Origin: Winogradskyella eximia
Lineage (GTDB): Bacteria; Bacteroidota; Bacteroidia; Flavobacteriales; Flavobacteriaceae
Assembly (NCBI RefSeq): GCF_003386165.1
Contig: NZ_QRDV01000008.1
Span: 143,103-207,102 of the forward strand
Direction: 5' to 3'
DNA: 64,000 bases
Shown here: positions 41,185 through 49,830 of the stretch, piece by piece
Numbering within the stretch: position 1 is the first letter of the stretch
Layout: each line of letters starts with the position of its first letter
Program-made: the position numbers and the translations under genes
The notes under the pieces: generated by a model
What the model was told of the DNA's origin: nothing
Database searches by the model: none
What the model saw: only the letters and a program-made list of their open reading frames with translations

Positions 41185-42495
41185 ATGAAAAACTTAAATA
41201 AATTAAATAGTCTATTGTTTTTGTTGTGTGTTACTTTAGGATTCGCACAGCAAACACCTGCACCTAAGCAAACCAAAGACTTTGCGATTGTTGGTGCAAC
41301 CGCTCATATCGGTAATGGTACTGTAATAGAAAACAGTATTATAGTAGTAAGTAACGGAAAAATAGTAACGATTGGACCAGAAGCTACAACTCCACTCACC
41401 AGACAAGCCATGGATATTATTGACGCCAAAGGAAAAGACGTCTATCCAGGTTTTATTGTAGCTAACGGCACCCTAGGCTTGGTTGAAGTTGATGCTGTAA
41501 AAGCCTCTAATGACTTATCTGAGATGGGTACTTATAATCCACATATTAGAAGTATAATCGCTTATAATACCGAATCTAAAGTTACTGAGTCTATGCGACC
41601 GAATGGCGTATTACTTGGACAAGTTGTTCCAAGAGGTGGCCGTATTTCGGGTACCTCATCTGTAGTACAGTATGATGCTTGGAATTGGGAAGATGCGGCT
41701 ATAAAAATGGATAATGGAATTCATGTTAATTGGCCAAGTAGTTTTAGCCGTGGTCGTTGGTGGTTAGGTGAAGATCCAGGTTTAAAGCCTAATAAGGATT
41801 ATGCTAAACAAGTAAAAGAATTATCAGATTACTTCAATGAATCTAAGAGTTATAATAAAGGAAATAAGTCCGAATTACATTTACCTTTTGAAGCTTTAGG
41901 TGGCTTATTTGATGGCTCTAAACGTTTATATATTAATACTGATGACGAAAAAGGCATTACTGATGCTGTAAATTTTGCGAAGTCTCAAGGGGTTTCAAAA
42001 ATCACAATTGTTGGTGGCTACCAAGCGGGTAATATCGCTAGTTTTTTAAAACAAAATGATGTGTCTGTCTTTTTAAGACGAATTCACTCTAGACCAGAAT
42101 TAGAAGATGATGATTATGATATATCTTACAAACTCGCAAAACCATTGGTAAATGCTGGTGTTCTAGTGGCTTTAGAGCCAAGCGGACAAATGGAACGTAT
42201 GAATTCTCGTAACCTTCCGTTTTATGCTGGCACCACTGTAGCACATGGACTAACCAAAGCACAAGCCTTGCAATTAATTACTCAGAATCCTGCAAAAATT
42301 ATGGGTATTGATGATATGTATGGCACTTTAGAAGTTGGCAAAAGCGCAACACTTTTTATTAGTGAGGGTGATGCCTTAGATATGCGCACCAATCAATTAA
42401 CACATGCTTTTATTGATGGTAGAAATTTAAGCTTAGAAACTCACCAAACAGAACTTTGGAAACGGTTTTCAGAGAAACCTATACAAGAAGATTAA
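41185..42495 (+). CDS. Amidohydrolase-like protein lacking the HxH metal site
   Basis: 436 residues with a signal peptide (VTLGFAQQ). It has the amidohydrolase N-terminal strand set (GNGTVIENSIIVVSNGKIVTIGPEA) and the C-terminal closing motif (ITQNPAKIMGIDDMYGTLEVGKSATLFI). The usual DxHxH position reads PGFIVANGTLGLVE, so the metal ligands are missing. It resembles module 1 of the upstream protein and is co-transcribed with it (12-bp gap). It may be a non-catalytic partner. Exported, periplasmic. Confidence 0.87.
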   Translation: MKNLNKLNSLLFLLCVTLGFAQQTPAPKQTKDFAIVGATAHIGNGTVIENSIIVVSNGKIVTIGPEATTPLTRQAMDIIDAKGKDVYPGFIVANGTLGLVEVDAVKASNDLSEMGTYNPHIRSIIAYNTESKVTESMRPNGVLLGQVVPRGGRISGTSSVVQYDAWNWEDAAIKMDNGIHVNWPSSFSRGRWWLGEDPGLKPNKDYAKQVKELSDYFNESKSYNKGNKSELHLPFEALGGLFDGSKRLYINTDDEKGITDAVNFAKSQGVSKITIVGGYQAGNIASFLKQNDVSVFLRRIHSRPELEDDDYDISYKLAKPLVNAGVLVALEPSGQMERMNSRNLPFYAGTTVAHGLTKAQALQLITQNPAKIMGIDDMYGTLEVGKSATLFISEGDALDMRTNQLTHAFIDGRNLSLETHQTELWKRFSEKPIQED

Positions 42496-42508
42496 CAACT
42501 ATTAATTT

Positions 42509-42595
42509 ACACCCCTCAAGTCCCCTCAAGGGGACATTCCGACCAAGTTTATTCTTTGGATTGTCCCCTTTTGAGGGGACTTTAGGGGTGTTTTT
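42509..42595. repeat. Long GC-rich inverted repeat (REP-like)
   Basis: The arms ACACCCCTcAAGTCCCCTCAA-GGGGACA and its complement at 42563-42591 pair almost completely over about 28 bp around a 26-base loop. Each arm contains its own small palindrome (GTCCCCTCAAGGGGAC). Starts 14 bp after the amidohydrolase stop and ends in a short T run, so it could also act as a terminator. Its base composition stands out sharply from the surrounding AT-rich DNA. Confidence 0.8.
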
Positions 42596-42660
42596 AGTTT
42601 AAAAGTTAAGCTACTATTAAATTACATCAGCACGTTTACGTAACATCTTAATACAAAAGA

Positions 42661-42690
42661 AAGCGAGCCAATTGGCTCGCTTTTTTTGCT
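42661..42690. terminator. Bidirectional terminator
   Basis: AAGCGAGCC-AATT-GGCTCGCTT is a perfect palindrome flanked by A and T runs, 15 bp from the stop of the minus-strand DUF6503-like gene. Confidence 0.9.
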
Positions 42691-42704
42691 TTTATATATG
42701 TTGA

Positions 42705-43502
42705 TTATTCAATCACTTTAGCATCTTCAGGTTTTGAAAATATAGTTTTATCAGGTGCATTTTCAGAAATTACAACTTCCGTAAATTCAACCGTATTTCG
42801 TTTTTCTGTTGGCAAATTATCTTTATAGTTGTACCAATCTACACTTTTAGGCACTACAAGTCCATTAACCGTTTGCCAATTATTATATCTTATAAAATGA
42901 AAATCTGGACTTCCTTCTGTTCTTCCAAAGGTTACCGTATAAGCTAACCACTCCATTTGACCAGATTCAGCATTGTAAAAAACCTTATACTGATCATTTG
43001 AAGATTCTCCAACACCTGCTTCAAAAGTAATTAAGATTCCAGGATAGGTCTTACCCTCAAAAATTAAAGGCTCTGTATCTTCATATGTTATACCTTCATC
43101 ACCTAAAACAAATGGCATTGCGTAGAAATAAAACATTAGGCCTTTATAAAATTGAGGCTTTCCTCTATAAGCTTTACCATCCTTTTCGTTAATCCAAAGC
43201 GTTTTACCATCAAATCCTTGTGTGTAAGTTGGTGTATCAATTAACTCAGCTCTTGTTTTTAAATTCTCAGTTGTCTTTTCTATTCCTGTAGGTTTTGTAA
43301 TGGAGAAAGAAAGCGTCTGCATTTTATTCCAGTTATCAATGCCACCATGTGCATCAAACACTTTAGTTATAGATTCTGGATAAATGCTTGTGGTAATCTC
43401 TTCTTGTTTCACCTCATCAACAATTGTAGCGTCTTGTTTTGGTTCATTTTTACAAGCTGTAATTAACATTGCTAAGAGTAATACGTGTACTATTTTTTTC
43501 AT
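42705..43502 (-). CDS. DUF6503-like lipoprotein
   Basis: 265 residues with a lipoprotein signal (lipobox LITAC, Cys17) and an acidic linker. The domain begins VFDAHGGIDNWNKMQTLSFSI, the 'AHGG..W' opening seen in DUF6503 and related outer-membrane lipoprotein families. It continues with beta-strand repeats (TQGFDGKTLWINEKDGKAY, YPGILITFEAGVGESSND, RYNNWQTVNGLVVPKSVDWY) consistent with a LolA/LolB-like open barrel. Function unknown. Monocistronic, with terminators at both ends. Confidence 0.75.
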   Translation of the reverse strand: MKKIVHVLLLAMLITACKNEPKQDATIVDEVKQEEITTSIYPESITKVFDAHGGIDNWNKMQTLSFSITKPTGIEKTTENLKTRAELIDTPTYTQGFDGKTLWINEKDGKAYRGKPQFYKGLMFYFYAMPFVLGDEGITYEDTEPLIFEGKTYPGILITFEAGVGESSNDQYKVFYNAESGQMEWLAYTVTFGRTEGSPDFHFIRYNNWQTVNGLVVPKSVDWYNYKDNLPTEKRNTVEFTEVVISENAPDKTIFSKPEDAKVIE

Positions 43503-43552
43503 GATATGGTTTTAAGTTGGAATGTTTGACGAAATTAATCATTAAGCATTAC

Positions 43553-43586
43553 AAAAAAAGCTTCAAGAATTACCCGAAGCTTTTTT
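43553..43586. terminator. Bidirectional terminator
   Basis: AAAAAAAGCTTC / GAAGCTTTTTT with an 11-base loop, ending the first T9SS paralog on the minus strand. The same GCTTC-type hairpin follows the other two paralogs. Confidence 0.88.
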
Positions 43587-43604
43587 ATAAAATATTAATT
43601 CAGC

Positions 43605-46475
43605 TTAATTCACAATTAATTTCTGAACGGTTGATGTATTTCCAACGGTCATCTCTACAAAATACAAACCAGTTTCTAAACTTGAAATATCTAAAATCGA
43701 AGAATTACCTTCAAAATTAATATGTTTCAAAATTGCTTTTCCTTGAATGTTGTAAATATTCACGTTCCCTGTTCCAAAATTAGACGATGCTAATTGAATA
43801 GTAACCTCATCTTTTGCAGGATTAGGATATATAGTAAAATTAACTGCTTCAAAATTTTCTACTGATAATGTTTCAACAAACTCAGTTTGGAATGTATTGG
43901 TAATTATCGGAGTATTAAAATCGAAATAAATAGATGCTGTATTTTCAATGATATCTCCAATAGCATAACCTGCATTTGGCTTTATTTTAAAATACACAAA
44001 ACCATTGCTACCTTCTGCATCATCTTGTTCTGCTGGCAGGTTGATATCTTCAAAATACCATTCTAAACTATTCCCTGTTCTGGTAACCACATAATCGTGA
44101 CTAGATCGTAACATTTGAAATGTGCTTTCATCTAATTGCGCATCTAATTCATCCTCTATTCTTACAAAAACAGCTTCTGCTGTACCCACATTTTGAAAAC
44201 GAATGGTGTAATATAAATATTCATCTGAAGTTACAAAGTCATCATATAAAATCTGAGGGCCATGAGATTCCATTTTATCGTTAGGATCGTAAGAACCAAT
44301 GACTACTTCTGATATTGAAGATTCATTATTATCTGAGACAATATCGTTAGTAGACGTTGTATAGATTGCCGTATTAGTAACCGTCTCACCTAGAGCTGTA
44401 CTCGCTGATGTTTGCAAGAAAATAGAGACATAAATATGATGCTGTGGTGCCAAATCAACAAAATTTAAACTAAAACCGTTTGCATTTAACGTTGTTGTAT
44501 AATTACTACTTGTACTTATAGAGTTTATACTTAAGTTGTCATCTAAAGTATAATCTACAGTACCTGATACTGGTGTTAATCCGAGATTTTGAATGACTAA
44601 ATAATTGGTATGGTAAAATCCTGGTCGAGGTGACTGTTGGTTCATTAGAAATACAGAAATATCTTCACACGACTGATAGTTAACAATTGGAAAATCTATC
44701 GTAATATCCTCACCAAATAAAACACCCACATCTTCAAAACTAGGGACAGATAAGCTGTAACAATCTCCGTACTGACCATAAAAATAATAATTTATATCGT
44801 AGGTATTTGCTTCATCTAAACTTGTAATAGTAAAGTTACCTGTGGAAGATTCTATAATATTAATAATACCATCATTATTCATCTCATAAGTAAAATAACC
44901 ATTAGTAAAATTTATCTCGTTGGCATCTAAAATGGCGTCTTCATTTTCATCATAAAATGCATTTAAGGTAATGGTACCAATATCACAATTTACAACAAGA
45001 TCTACAGTAGATAAATATCTGCAACCTAAAAACCCATTAGCTTCTGCATCGATATCTGCTACTCTAATAATTAAAGTTTCTCCTACAGAGTTATATGGGC
45101 TTGCTATTGAGTTAATCCCTTGATTGGCATCTATATTACTTGTGTAATAACTTATTACAAACCCTTCACCTAGACCAAGTGAAGCTGATAAATCATCGAG
45201 ATTAAAGTCTGCCGTACCATCTGTAGATGAATTATCACAAGCTATAATAGTTTGTGGGTCTATTGTATCTGAAAGTTCATACAAATTTACAGAGACCATC
45301 TCCGAAAACGCCTCACTTCCACATAAGGTATTAACGACTTGTACTTGATAGTTATCAGATTGTGTAACAACAAGTGTAGAAGAGGTTTCACCTGGTAATA
45401 AAAAACCATTCCTATACCAAATAAACTCATCTGCAAATGACGAATTAGCCTCAAGAATAACATCATCAAAACCACAATAATTTTGTTCTGACATACCTAA
45501 ATCTACTTCTGGTAAGGGATTTACAATGATATCAAAATCAACTACAGCAAAACAACCAGTAGTATTATTTGTTACTCTTGCATAAATAGTTTGTGGTGAA
45601 ATTGTATTAGAAAATTGTGTTGGGTCTGAAATACTATTAGAATCTGCTAAGGCATCATTTTCACTTAAATAATAAGTAATAGACTGACCTGGTTCTCCGT
45701 TAAATATCAGAAGTTCATTTTCTGTTAAATCAAACACTTCGACTTCATCTCCTGTATTAATTTCATCACATAAAACTAGATCTGGTATTGTATTACTAGG
45801 TGTTGGATTTGGCAATACTCTAATAGTTAAAGTTGTAAAACCCAAACAACCTGTTGTAACATCTGTTACTGTTACATATAATGTCTGAGGATTTAGAGGA
45901 AGCCCATTAACAGATCTATTTGTATAGGCGGTAGGATTTGCAATTACATTAGTTTGCGATTGCGCATCTGCATTGGTTTCGTAGTAAGCTACAGACCAAT
46001 TTGCGTTACTACCTGTGATTTCTACATCTTTTATTGTTAAATCGAAAACCGCAATTTCATCTCCTGGTATTTCACCAACATCATCGCAAAGATTTAAAGA
46101 CGATGGTTGCACAGGTAATGGTGAAGGATTAACAATTAAATTTACTGTTGTAATATCATAACTCCCTGTATTATTATCTTCTAATCGCACATATATAATT
46201 TGTAACCAATCAGTATTATTGACATAAGGATAAAATACAATAGGACTAAAATTATTTTCTGCATCATACAGTGTTTCGTGATACGTTACCGTATAATCTG
46301 CTGCACTTTGTTGACTTCCTAAAACTTGTGCATCTACATAAGTTAAATCGAATAAAGCAAAACCATCATTGTCATCATCGCAAACCACGTAATCATTTGG
46401 TTGATTAGCCACCTGAGCAAATGAAGTTATACTGATTGTTAAGAATAGAAATAGGTAAAGTAGTTTTTTTGTCAT
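43605..46475 (-). CDS. Giant T9SS-secreted surface protein, paralog 1
   Basis: 956 residues. Signal peptide to about residue 20 (TISITSFAQ). Then four or more ~100-residue modules with the consensus 'C-D-D-x-N-D-G-x-A-x-F-D-L-T ... VTYYET..DA ... I.NPT.Y.N ... QTIYVRVT..TTGC', an Ig-like segment (GFDDVILEANSSFADEFIWYRNG) and the region VIGSYDPNDKMESHGPQIL typical of DUF7619. The C-terminal sorting domain is FTIYPNPAKDEVTIQL...GLYFVEMTVGN. It is exported through the T9SS and displayed or released; a role in adhesion is inferred. The closest paralogs lie immediately upstream in transcription order. Confidence 0.9.
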   Translation of the reverse strand: MTKKLLYLFLFLTISITSFAQVANQPNDYVVCDDDNDGFALFDLTYVDAQVLGSQQSAADYTVTYHETLYDAENNFSPIVFYPYVNNTDWLQIIYVRLEDNNTGSYDITTVNLIVNPSPLPVQPSSLNLCDDVGEIPGDEIAVFDLTIKDVEITGSNANWSVAYYETNADAQSQTNVIANPTAYTNRSVNGLPLNPQTLYVTVTDVTTGCLGFTTLTIRVLPNPTPSNTIPDLVLCDEINTGDEVEVFDLTENELLIFNGEPGQSITYYLSENDALADSNSISDPTQFSNTISPQTIYARVTNNTTGCFAVVDFDIIVNPLPEVDLGMSEQNYCGFDDVILEANSSFADEFIWYRNGFLLPGETSSTLVVTQSDNYQVQVVNTLCGSEAFSEMVSVNLYELSDTIDPQTIIACDNSSTDGTADFNLDDLSASLGLGEGFVISYYTSNIDANQGINSIASPYNSVGETLIIRVADIDAEANGFLGCRYLSTVDLVVNCDIGTITLNAFYDENEDAILDANEINFTNGYFTYEMNNDGIINIIESSTGNFTITSLDEANTYDINYYFYGQYGDCYSLSVPSFEDVGVLFGEDITIDFPIVNYQSCEDISVFLMNQQSPRPGFYHTNYLVIQNLGLTPVSGTVDYTLDDNLSINSISTSSNYTTTLNANGFSLNFVDLAPQHHIYVSIFLQTSASTALGETVTNTAIYTTSTNDIVSDNNESSISEVVIGSYDPNDKMESHGPQILYDDFVTSDEYLYYTIRFQNVGTAEAVFVRIEDELDAQLDESTFQMLRSSHDYVVTRTGNSLEWYFEDINLPAEQDDAEGSNGFVYFKIKPNAGYAIGDIIENTASIYFDFNTPIITNTFQTEFVETLSVENFEAVNFTIYPNPAKDEVTIQLASSNFGTGNVNIYNIQGKAILKHINFEGNSSILDISSLETGLYFVEMTVGNTSTVQKLIVN

Positions 46476-46534
46476 GATGAAGGTTTTTTGATTCTTTAAA
46501 GATATAAGAATATATCAATTTAAATCGCTCCAAT

Positions 46535-46568
46535 AAAAAAAGCTTCAGATTAGTTCTGAAGCTTTTTT
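46535..46568. terminator. Terminator of T9SS paralog 2
   Basis: AAAAAAGCTTCAGA / TCTGAAGCTTTTTT with a short loop and T tracts. Same hairpin family as 43553 and 49781. Confidence 0.9.
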
Positions 46569-46587
46569 TATTAAATATTATTTCAAT

Positions 46588-49428
46588 TTAATTCACAATT
46601 AATTTTTGAACAGTTGATTCGTTTCCAATTGTTAATTCTACAAAATACAATCCACTTTCGAGATTAGAAATATCTAAAGTTGAAGTTTGATCTTGGAATT
46701 TAATGTCTTTCAGAATCATCTTGCCTTGTATATCCAATACATTGATTTTTCCAATTCCAAAACTCGAATTTACTAGTTGAATAGTAACCTCATCTTTTGC
46801 AGGATTAGGATATATAGTAAAATTAACTGCTTCAAAATTTTCTACAGATAAGGTTTCAACAAATTCAGATTGGAATGTATTGGTAATTATCGGAGTATTA
46901 AAATCGAAATAAATAGATGCTGTATTTTCAATGATATCTCCAATAGCATAACCTGCATTTGGCTTTATTTTAAAATACACAAAACCATTGCTACCTTCTG
47001 CATCATCTTGTTCTGCTGGCAGGTTGATATCTTCAAAATACCATTCTAAACCGTTATCTGTTCTGGTAACCACATAGTCGTGACTAGATCGTAACATTTG
47101 AAATGTGCTTTCATCTAATTGCGCATCTAATTCATCTTCTATTCTTACAAAAATTGCTTCTGCTGTACCCACATTTTGAAAACGAATGGTGTAATATAAA
47201 TATTCATCAGAAGTTACAAAGTCATCATATAAAATCTGAGGGCCATGAGATTCCATTTTATCGTTAGGATCGTAAGAACCAATGACTATTTCTGATATTG
47301 AAGATTCATTATTATCTGAAACCATGTCGTTAGTTGAAGTTGTGTAGGTTACTGTATTGGTAACCAAAGTACCTAAACTTACACTTGTTGATGTCAACAA
47401 GGAAATAAAAACCGTAATACTTTCTTGCGGTAATAAACCGATAAAATCTAAGCTAAATCCATTTGAATTTAAAGTAGTCGAATAACCAACACCTTCAGTT
47501 ATTGAATTAATAATCAAGTGCTCATCTAAAATGTAATCTACAGTACCAGAAGTTATGGCTGAACCCAAATTTTTAATTTCCAAAAGATTAGTATGATTAA
47601 ATCCTGGTCTTGGTGCTTGCTGATTAATAAGATTCACGGAAATATCTTCGCAAAGTTGTGCTTCAATAATAGGAAACTCAACTGTTACATCACCACCAAG
47701 CAAAACACTGATATCTTCAAAACTAGCAATTGATGTATCAAAGCAATTTTCATCATAAAAATAATAATTAATATCATAGGTATTTGCTTCATCTAGACTT
47801 ATGATGGTAAAACGTCCTGAAGAAGATTCTGTAGTGTAAATGACACCATCATTATTAATCTCGTAAGTTATATAGCCATTCATAAAATTTGTCTCAGATG
47901 TATCAAATATCGAATTCTCATTAACATCAAAAAATGCACTTACATCAATAATTCCTGTATCCTCACAATCTACAACAAGCTCTAATAAAGATAGTTCTCT
48001 GCATCCTAGAAAGCCATCTACTAATGCATCAGTATCTTCAACTCTCATAATTAAAGTTTCACCAAAAGAATTATAAGGAGAGCTTAAAGTATTTATAGCC
48101 TGGTTGGCATCATTGTTATTATTATAATAACTAACCGTAAATCCTGATCCAAAACCAAGAGTAGCTGTTAAGGCTTCCAAATCGAAATCTACAGAGCCAT
48201 TGGCAAGCAAATTATCACAACCTTCGACTAAGCTTTGCGGGTTTATATTACCTATATCCTCATACAAATTTAAACTTACAGGCTCAGAAAGAGCAGAAGT
48301 CCCACACTGACTATTAAATGTTTGTACTTGATAGCTACCAGACTCTGTTAATATAAGCGCAGAAGACGTTTCACCTGATATTAAAAATCCATTCATATAC
48401 CAAATATATTCATCAGCAAATGGTGAATTAGCATTAAGAGTTACTGTATCAAAACCACAGTAATTTTGTTCTGACATTCCTAAATTAACTTCTGGTTCAG
48501 GATCAACTATAATATTAAAATTTACTAATGCAAAGCATCCAGTAGTATCATTTGTTACTTTTACATAAATAGTCTGTGGTGAGACTGTATTGTTAAATTG
48601 TGTGGGATCCGAAATAGTATTAATTGCAGATACGGCATCACTTTCACTAACATAATATGTAATGCTTTGTCCTACCTCTCCATTATAAATCAATGGTTCA
48701 TTTTCTGTAAGATCAAACGTTTCTGTATTATCACCTGTATTAGTGTCATCACATAATCCTAAATCTGGTATTAAACTACTTGGTGTTGGAGAAGGAATTG
48801 GCAACACACGTAAGATTAATGTGGTAAAGCCAACACAACCAGTATTAACATCTGTTACCGCAACATATACAGTTTCTTCGGTACCTATATTAATATAAGG
48901 TGACGGATATTGATTCACTTGATTAGCTGCATCTGCGCTAGTTCCATGATAAGTAACATACAAATTACTATTTCCACCTGTTATTTCATCATCTTTTAAG
49001 GTTAAATCAAATATGCCAAAGGAATTATTAAACCCCTCAATACTACATACCTCTAATGGTGTAGGTTGTACGGGAATTGGTGAAGGGTTTATGATTAAGT
49101 TTACCGTAGTTATATCTGCATTACCAGTACTGTATTCTTCTAAACGTATGTATAAAGTTAGAGCATTAGCAATTAAATTATTATAAGGAGAAGATATAGC
49201 ATCAATTCCATTCTCAGCATGGCTCAGAAGTTCGTGATAAGTAACAGTATAGTCATTTGCATTTTGTGTACCTAATACTTCCGCGTCTAAAATCGTTAAA
49301 TCAAATGTTGCAAATCCATCATTATCATCATCACAAACATTTAGAGGGCTTGGCTGATTTGCTACTTGAGCATAAGAGGTTATAGATAATGCGAATACTA
49401 ATAAAAACTTGAAGAAATTTAGTTTCAT
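46588..49428 (-). CDS. Giant T9SS-secreted surface protein, paralog 2
   Basis: 946 residues, the same architecture as paralog 1: signal peptide (FALSITSYAQ), repeated 'CDDDNDGFATFDLT' modules, the Ig-like segment (FDTVTLNANSPFADEYIWYMNG), DUF7619-like VIGSYDPNDKMESHGPQIL and the T9SS sorting domain. The N-terminal two thirds align with paralog 1 with many substitutions. The last ~230 residues are nearly identical to both other paralogs, also at the DNA level. The last ~70 residues match paralog 3 better than paralog 1. A relic of the SpoU methyltransferase gene lies upstream of its start. Confidence 0.9.
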   Translation of the reverse strand: MKLNFFKFLLVFALSITSYAQVANQPSPLNVCDDDNDGFATFDLTILDAEVLGTQNANDYTVTYHELLSHAENGIDAISSPYNNLIANALTLYIRLEEYSTGNADITTVNLIINPSPIPVQPTPLEVCSIEGFNNSFGIFDLTLKDDEITGGNSNLYVTYHGTSADAANQVNQYPSPYINIGTEETVYVAVTDVNTGCVGFTTLILRVLPIPSPTPSSLIPDLGLCDDTNTGDNTETFDLTENEPLIYNGEVGQSITYYVSESDAVSAINTISDPTQFNNTVSPQTIYVKVTNDTTGCFALVNFNIIVDPEPEVNLGMSEQNYCGFDTVTLNANSPFADEYIWYMNGFLISGETSSALILTESGSYQVQTFNSQCGTSALSEPVSLNLYEDIGNINPQSLVEGCDNLLANGSVDFDLEALTATLGFGSGFTVSYYNNNNDANQAINTLSSPYNSFGETLIMRVEDTDALVDGFLGCRELSLLELVVDCEDTGIIDVSAFFDVNENSIFDTSETNFMNGYITYEINNDGVIYTTESSSGRFTIISLDEANTYDINYYFYDENCFDTSIASFEDISVLLGGDVTVEFPIIEAQLCEDISVNLINQQAPRPGFNHTNLLEIKNLGSAITSGTVDYILDEHLIINSITEGVGYSTTLNSNGFSLDFIGLLPQESITVFISLLTSTSVSLGTLVTNTVTYTTSTNDMVSDNNESSISEIVIGSYDPNDKMESHGPQILYDDFVTSDEYLYYTIRFQNVGTAEAIFVRIEDELDAQLDESTFQMLRSSHDYVVTRTDNGLEWYFEDINLPAEQDDAEGSNGFVYFKIKPNAGYAIGDIIENTASIYFDFNTPIITNTFQSEFVETLSVENFEAVNFTIYPNPAKDEVTIQLVNSSFGIGKINVLDIQGKMILKDIKFQDQTSTLDISNLESGLYFVELTIGNESTVQKLIVN

Positions 49429-49588
49429 ATTGGTTAGGTTATTGATTCAATAATAAAACAAGTTAAACAAAAAAACTCCTACCCCTTTAAAATAAGACAA
49501 TTACATTTTATTCGCTTAAATTCGTAACGTCATTCATACAAGAACAATAACCATATGATTAAACCCATTACAAACACGTAAAACCCAC

Positions 49589-49689
49589 TAATTAAACAAA
49601 TTCTTCTACTAAAAGAAAAGTCTAGATAACACAAAAAGACAAATCAATTCTTAATTGAATGCAAACGCGAATTATCTTTAGCGATAAAA
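49589..49689 (+). pseudogene. Relic of the 5' end of the SpoU rRNA methyltransferase gene
   Basis: 101 bases align without gaps to 53836-53936 at about 85 of 101 positions by eye. Translated in the same frame it reads PLIKQILLLKEKSR-stop-HKKTNQFLIECKRELSLAIK-stop, against ALIKQLILLKEKSRQRKKTN... in the live gene. Distance to the start of T9SS paralog 2 (161 bp) is close to the live distance to paralog 3 (172 bp), and the DNA between shows matching patches (GTTAGGTT, ACAAGT-AAAC, CTCCTAC). This explains part of the 402-bp gap 49429-49830; the rest holds the paralog 2 promoter region and the paralog 3 terminator. Confidence 0.85.
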
Positions 49690-49780
49690 TGAGATTGAGT
49701 AATTTTTATTTCATAATTCAAATCTTTTGATTGAAATAAATGCAAGAAAAAATGTTAGTAGAAATTATTGAATTAAAGCA

Positions 49781-49809
49781 AAAAGCCTCAGAAACAATCT
49801 GAAGCTTTT
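49781..49809. terminator. Terminator of T9SS paralog 3
   Basis: AAAAGCcTCAGA / TCTGAaGCTTTT with a short loop (one mismatch). Clearly related to the hairpins after paralogs 1 and 2, so the terminator was duplicated with the genes. Confidence 0.8.
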
Positions 49810-49830
49810 CTATTAAAATTTCAATTCAAT

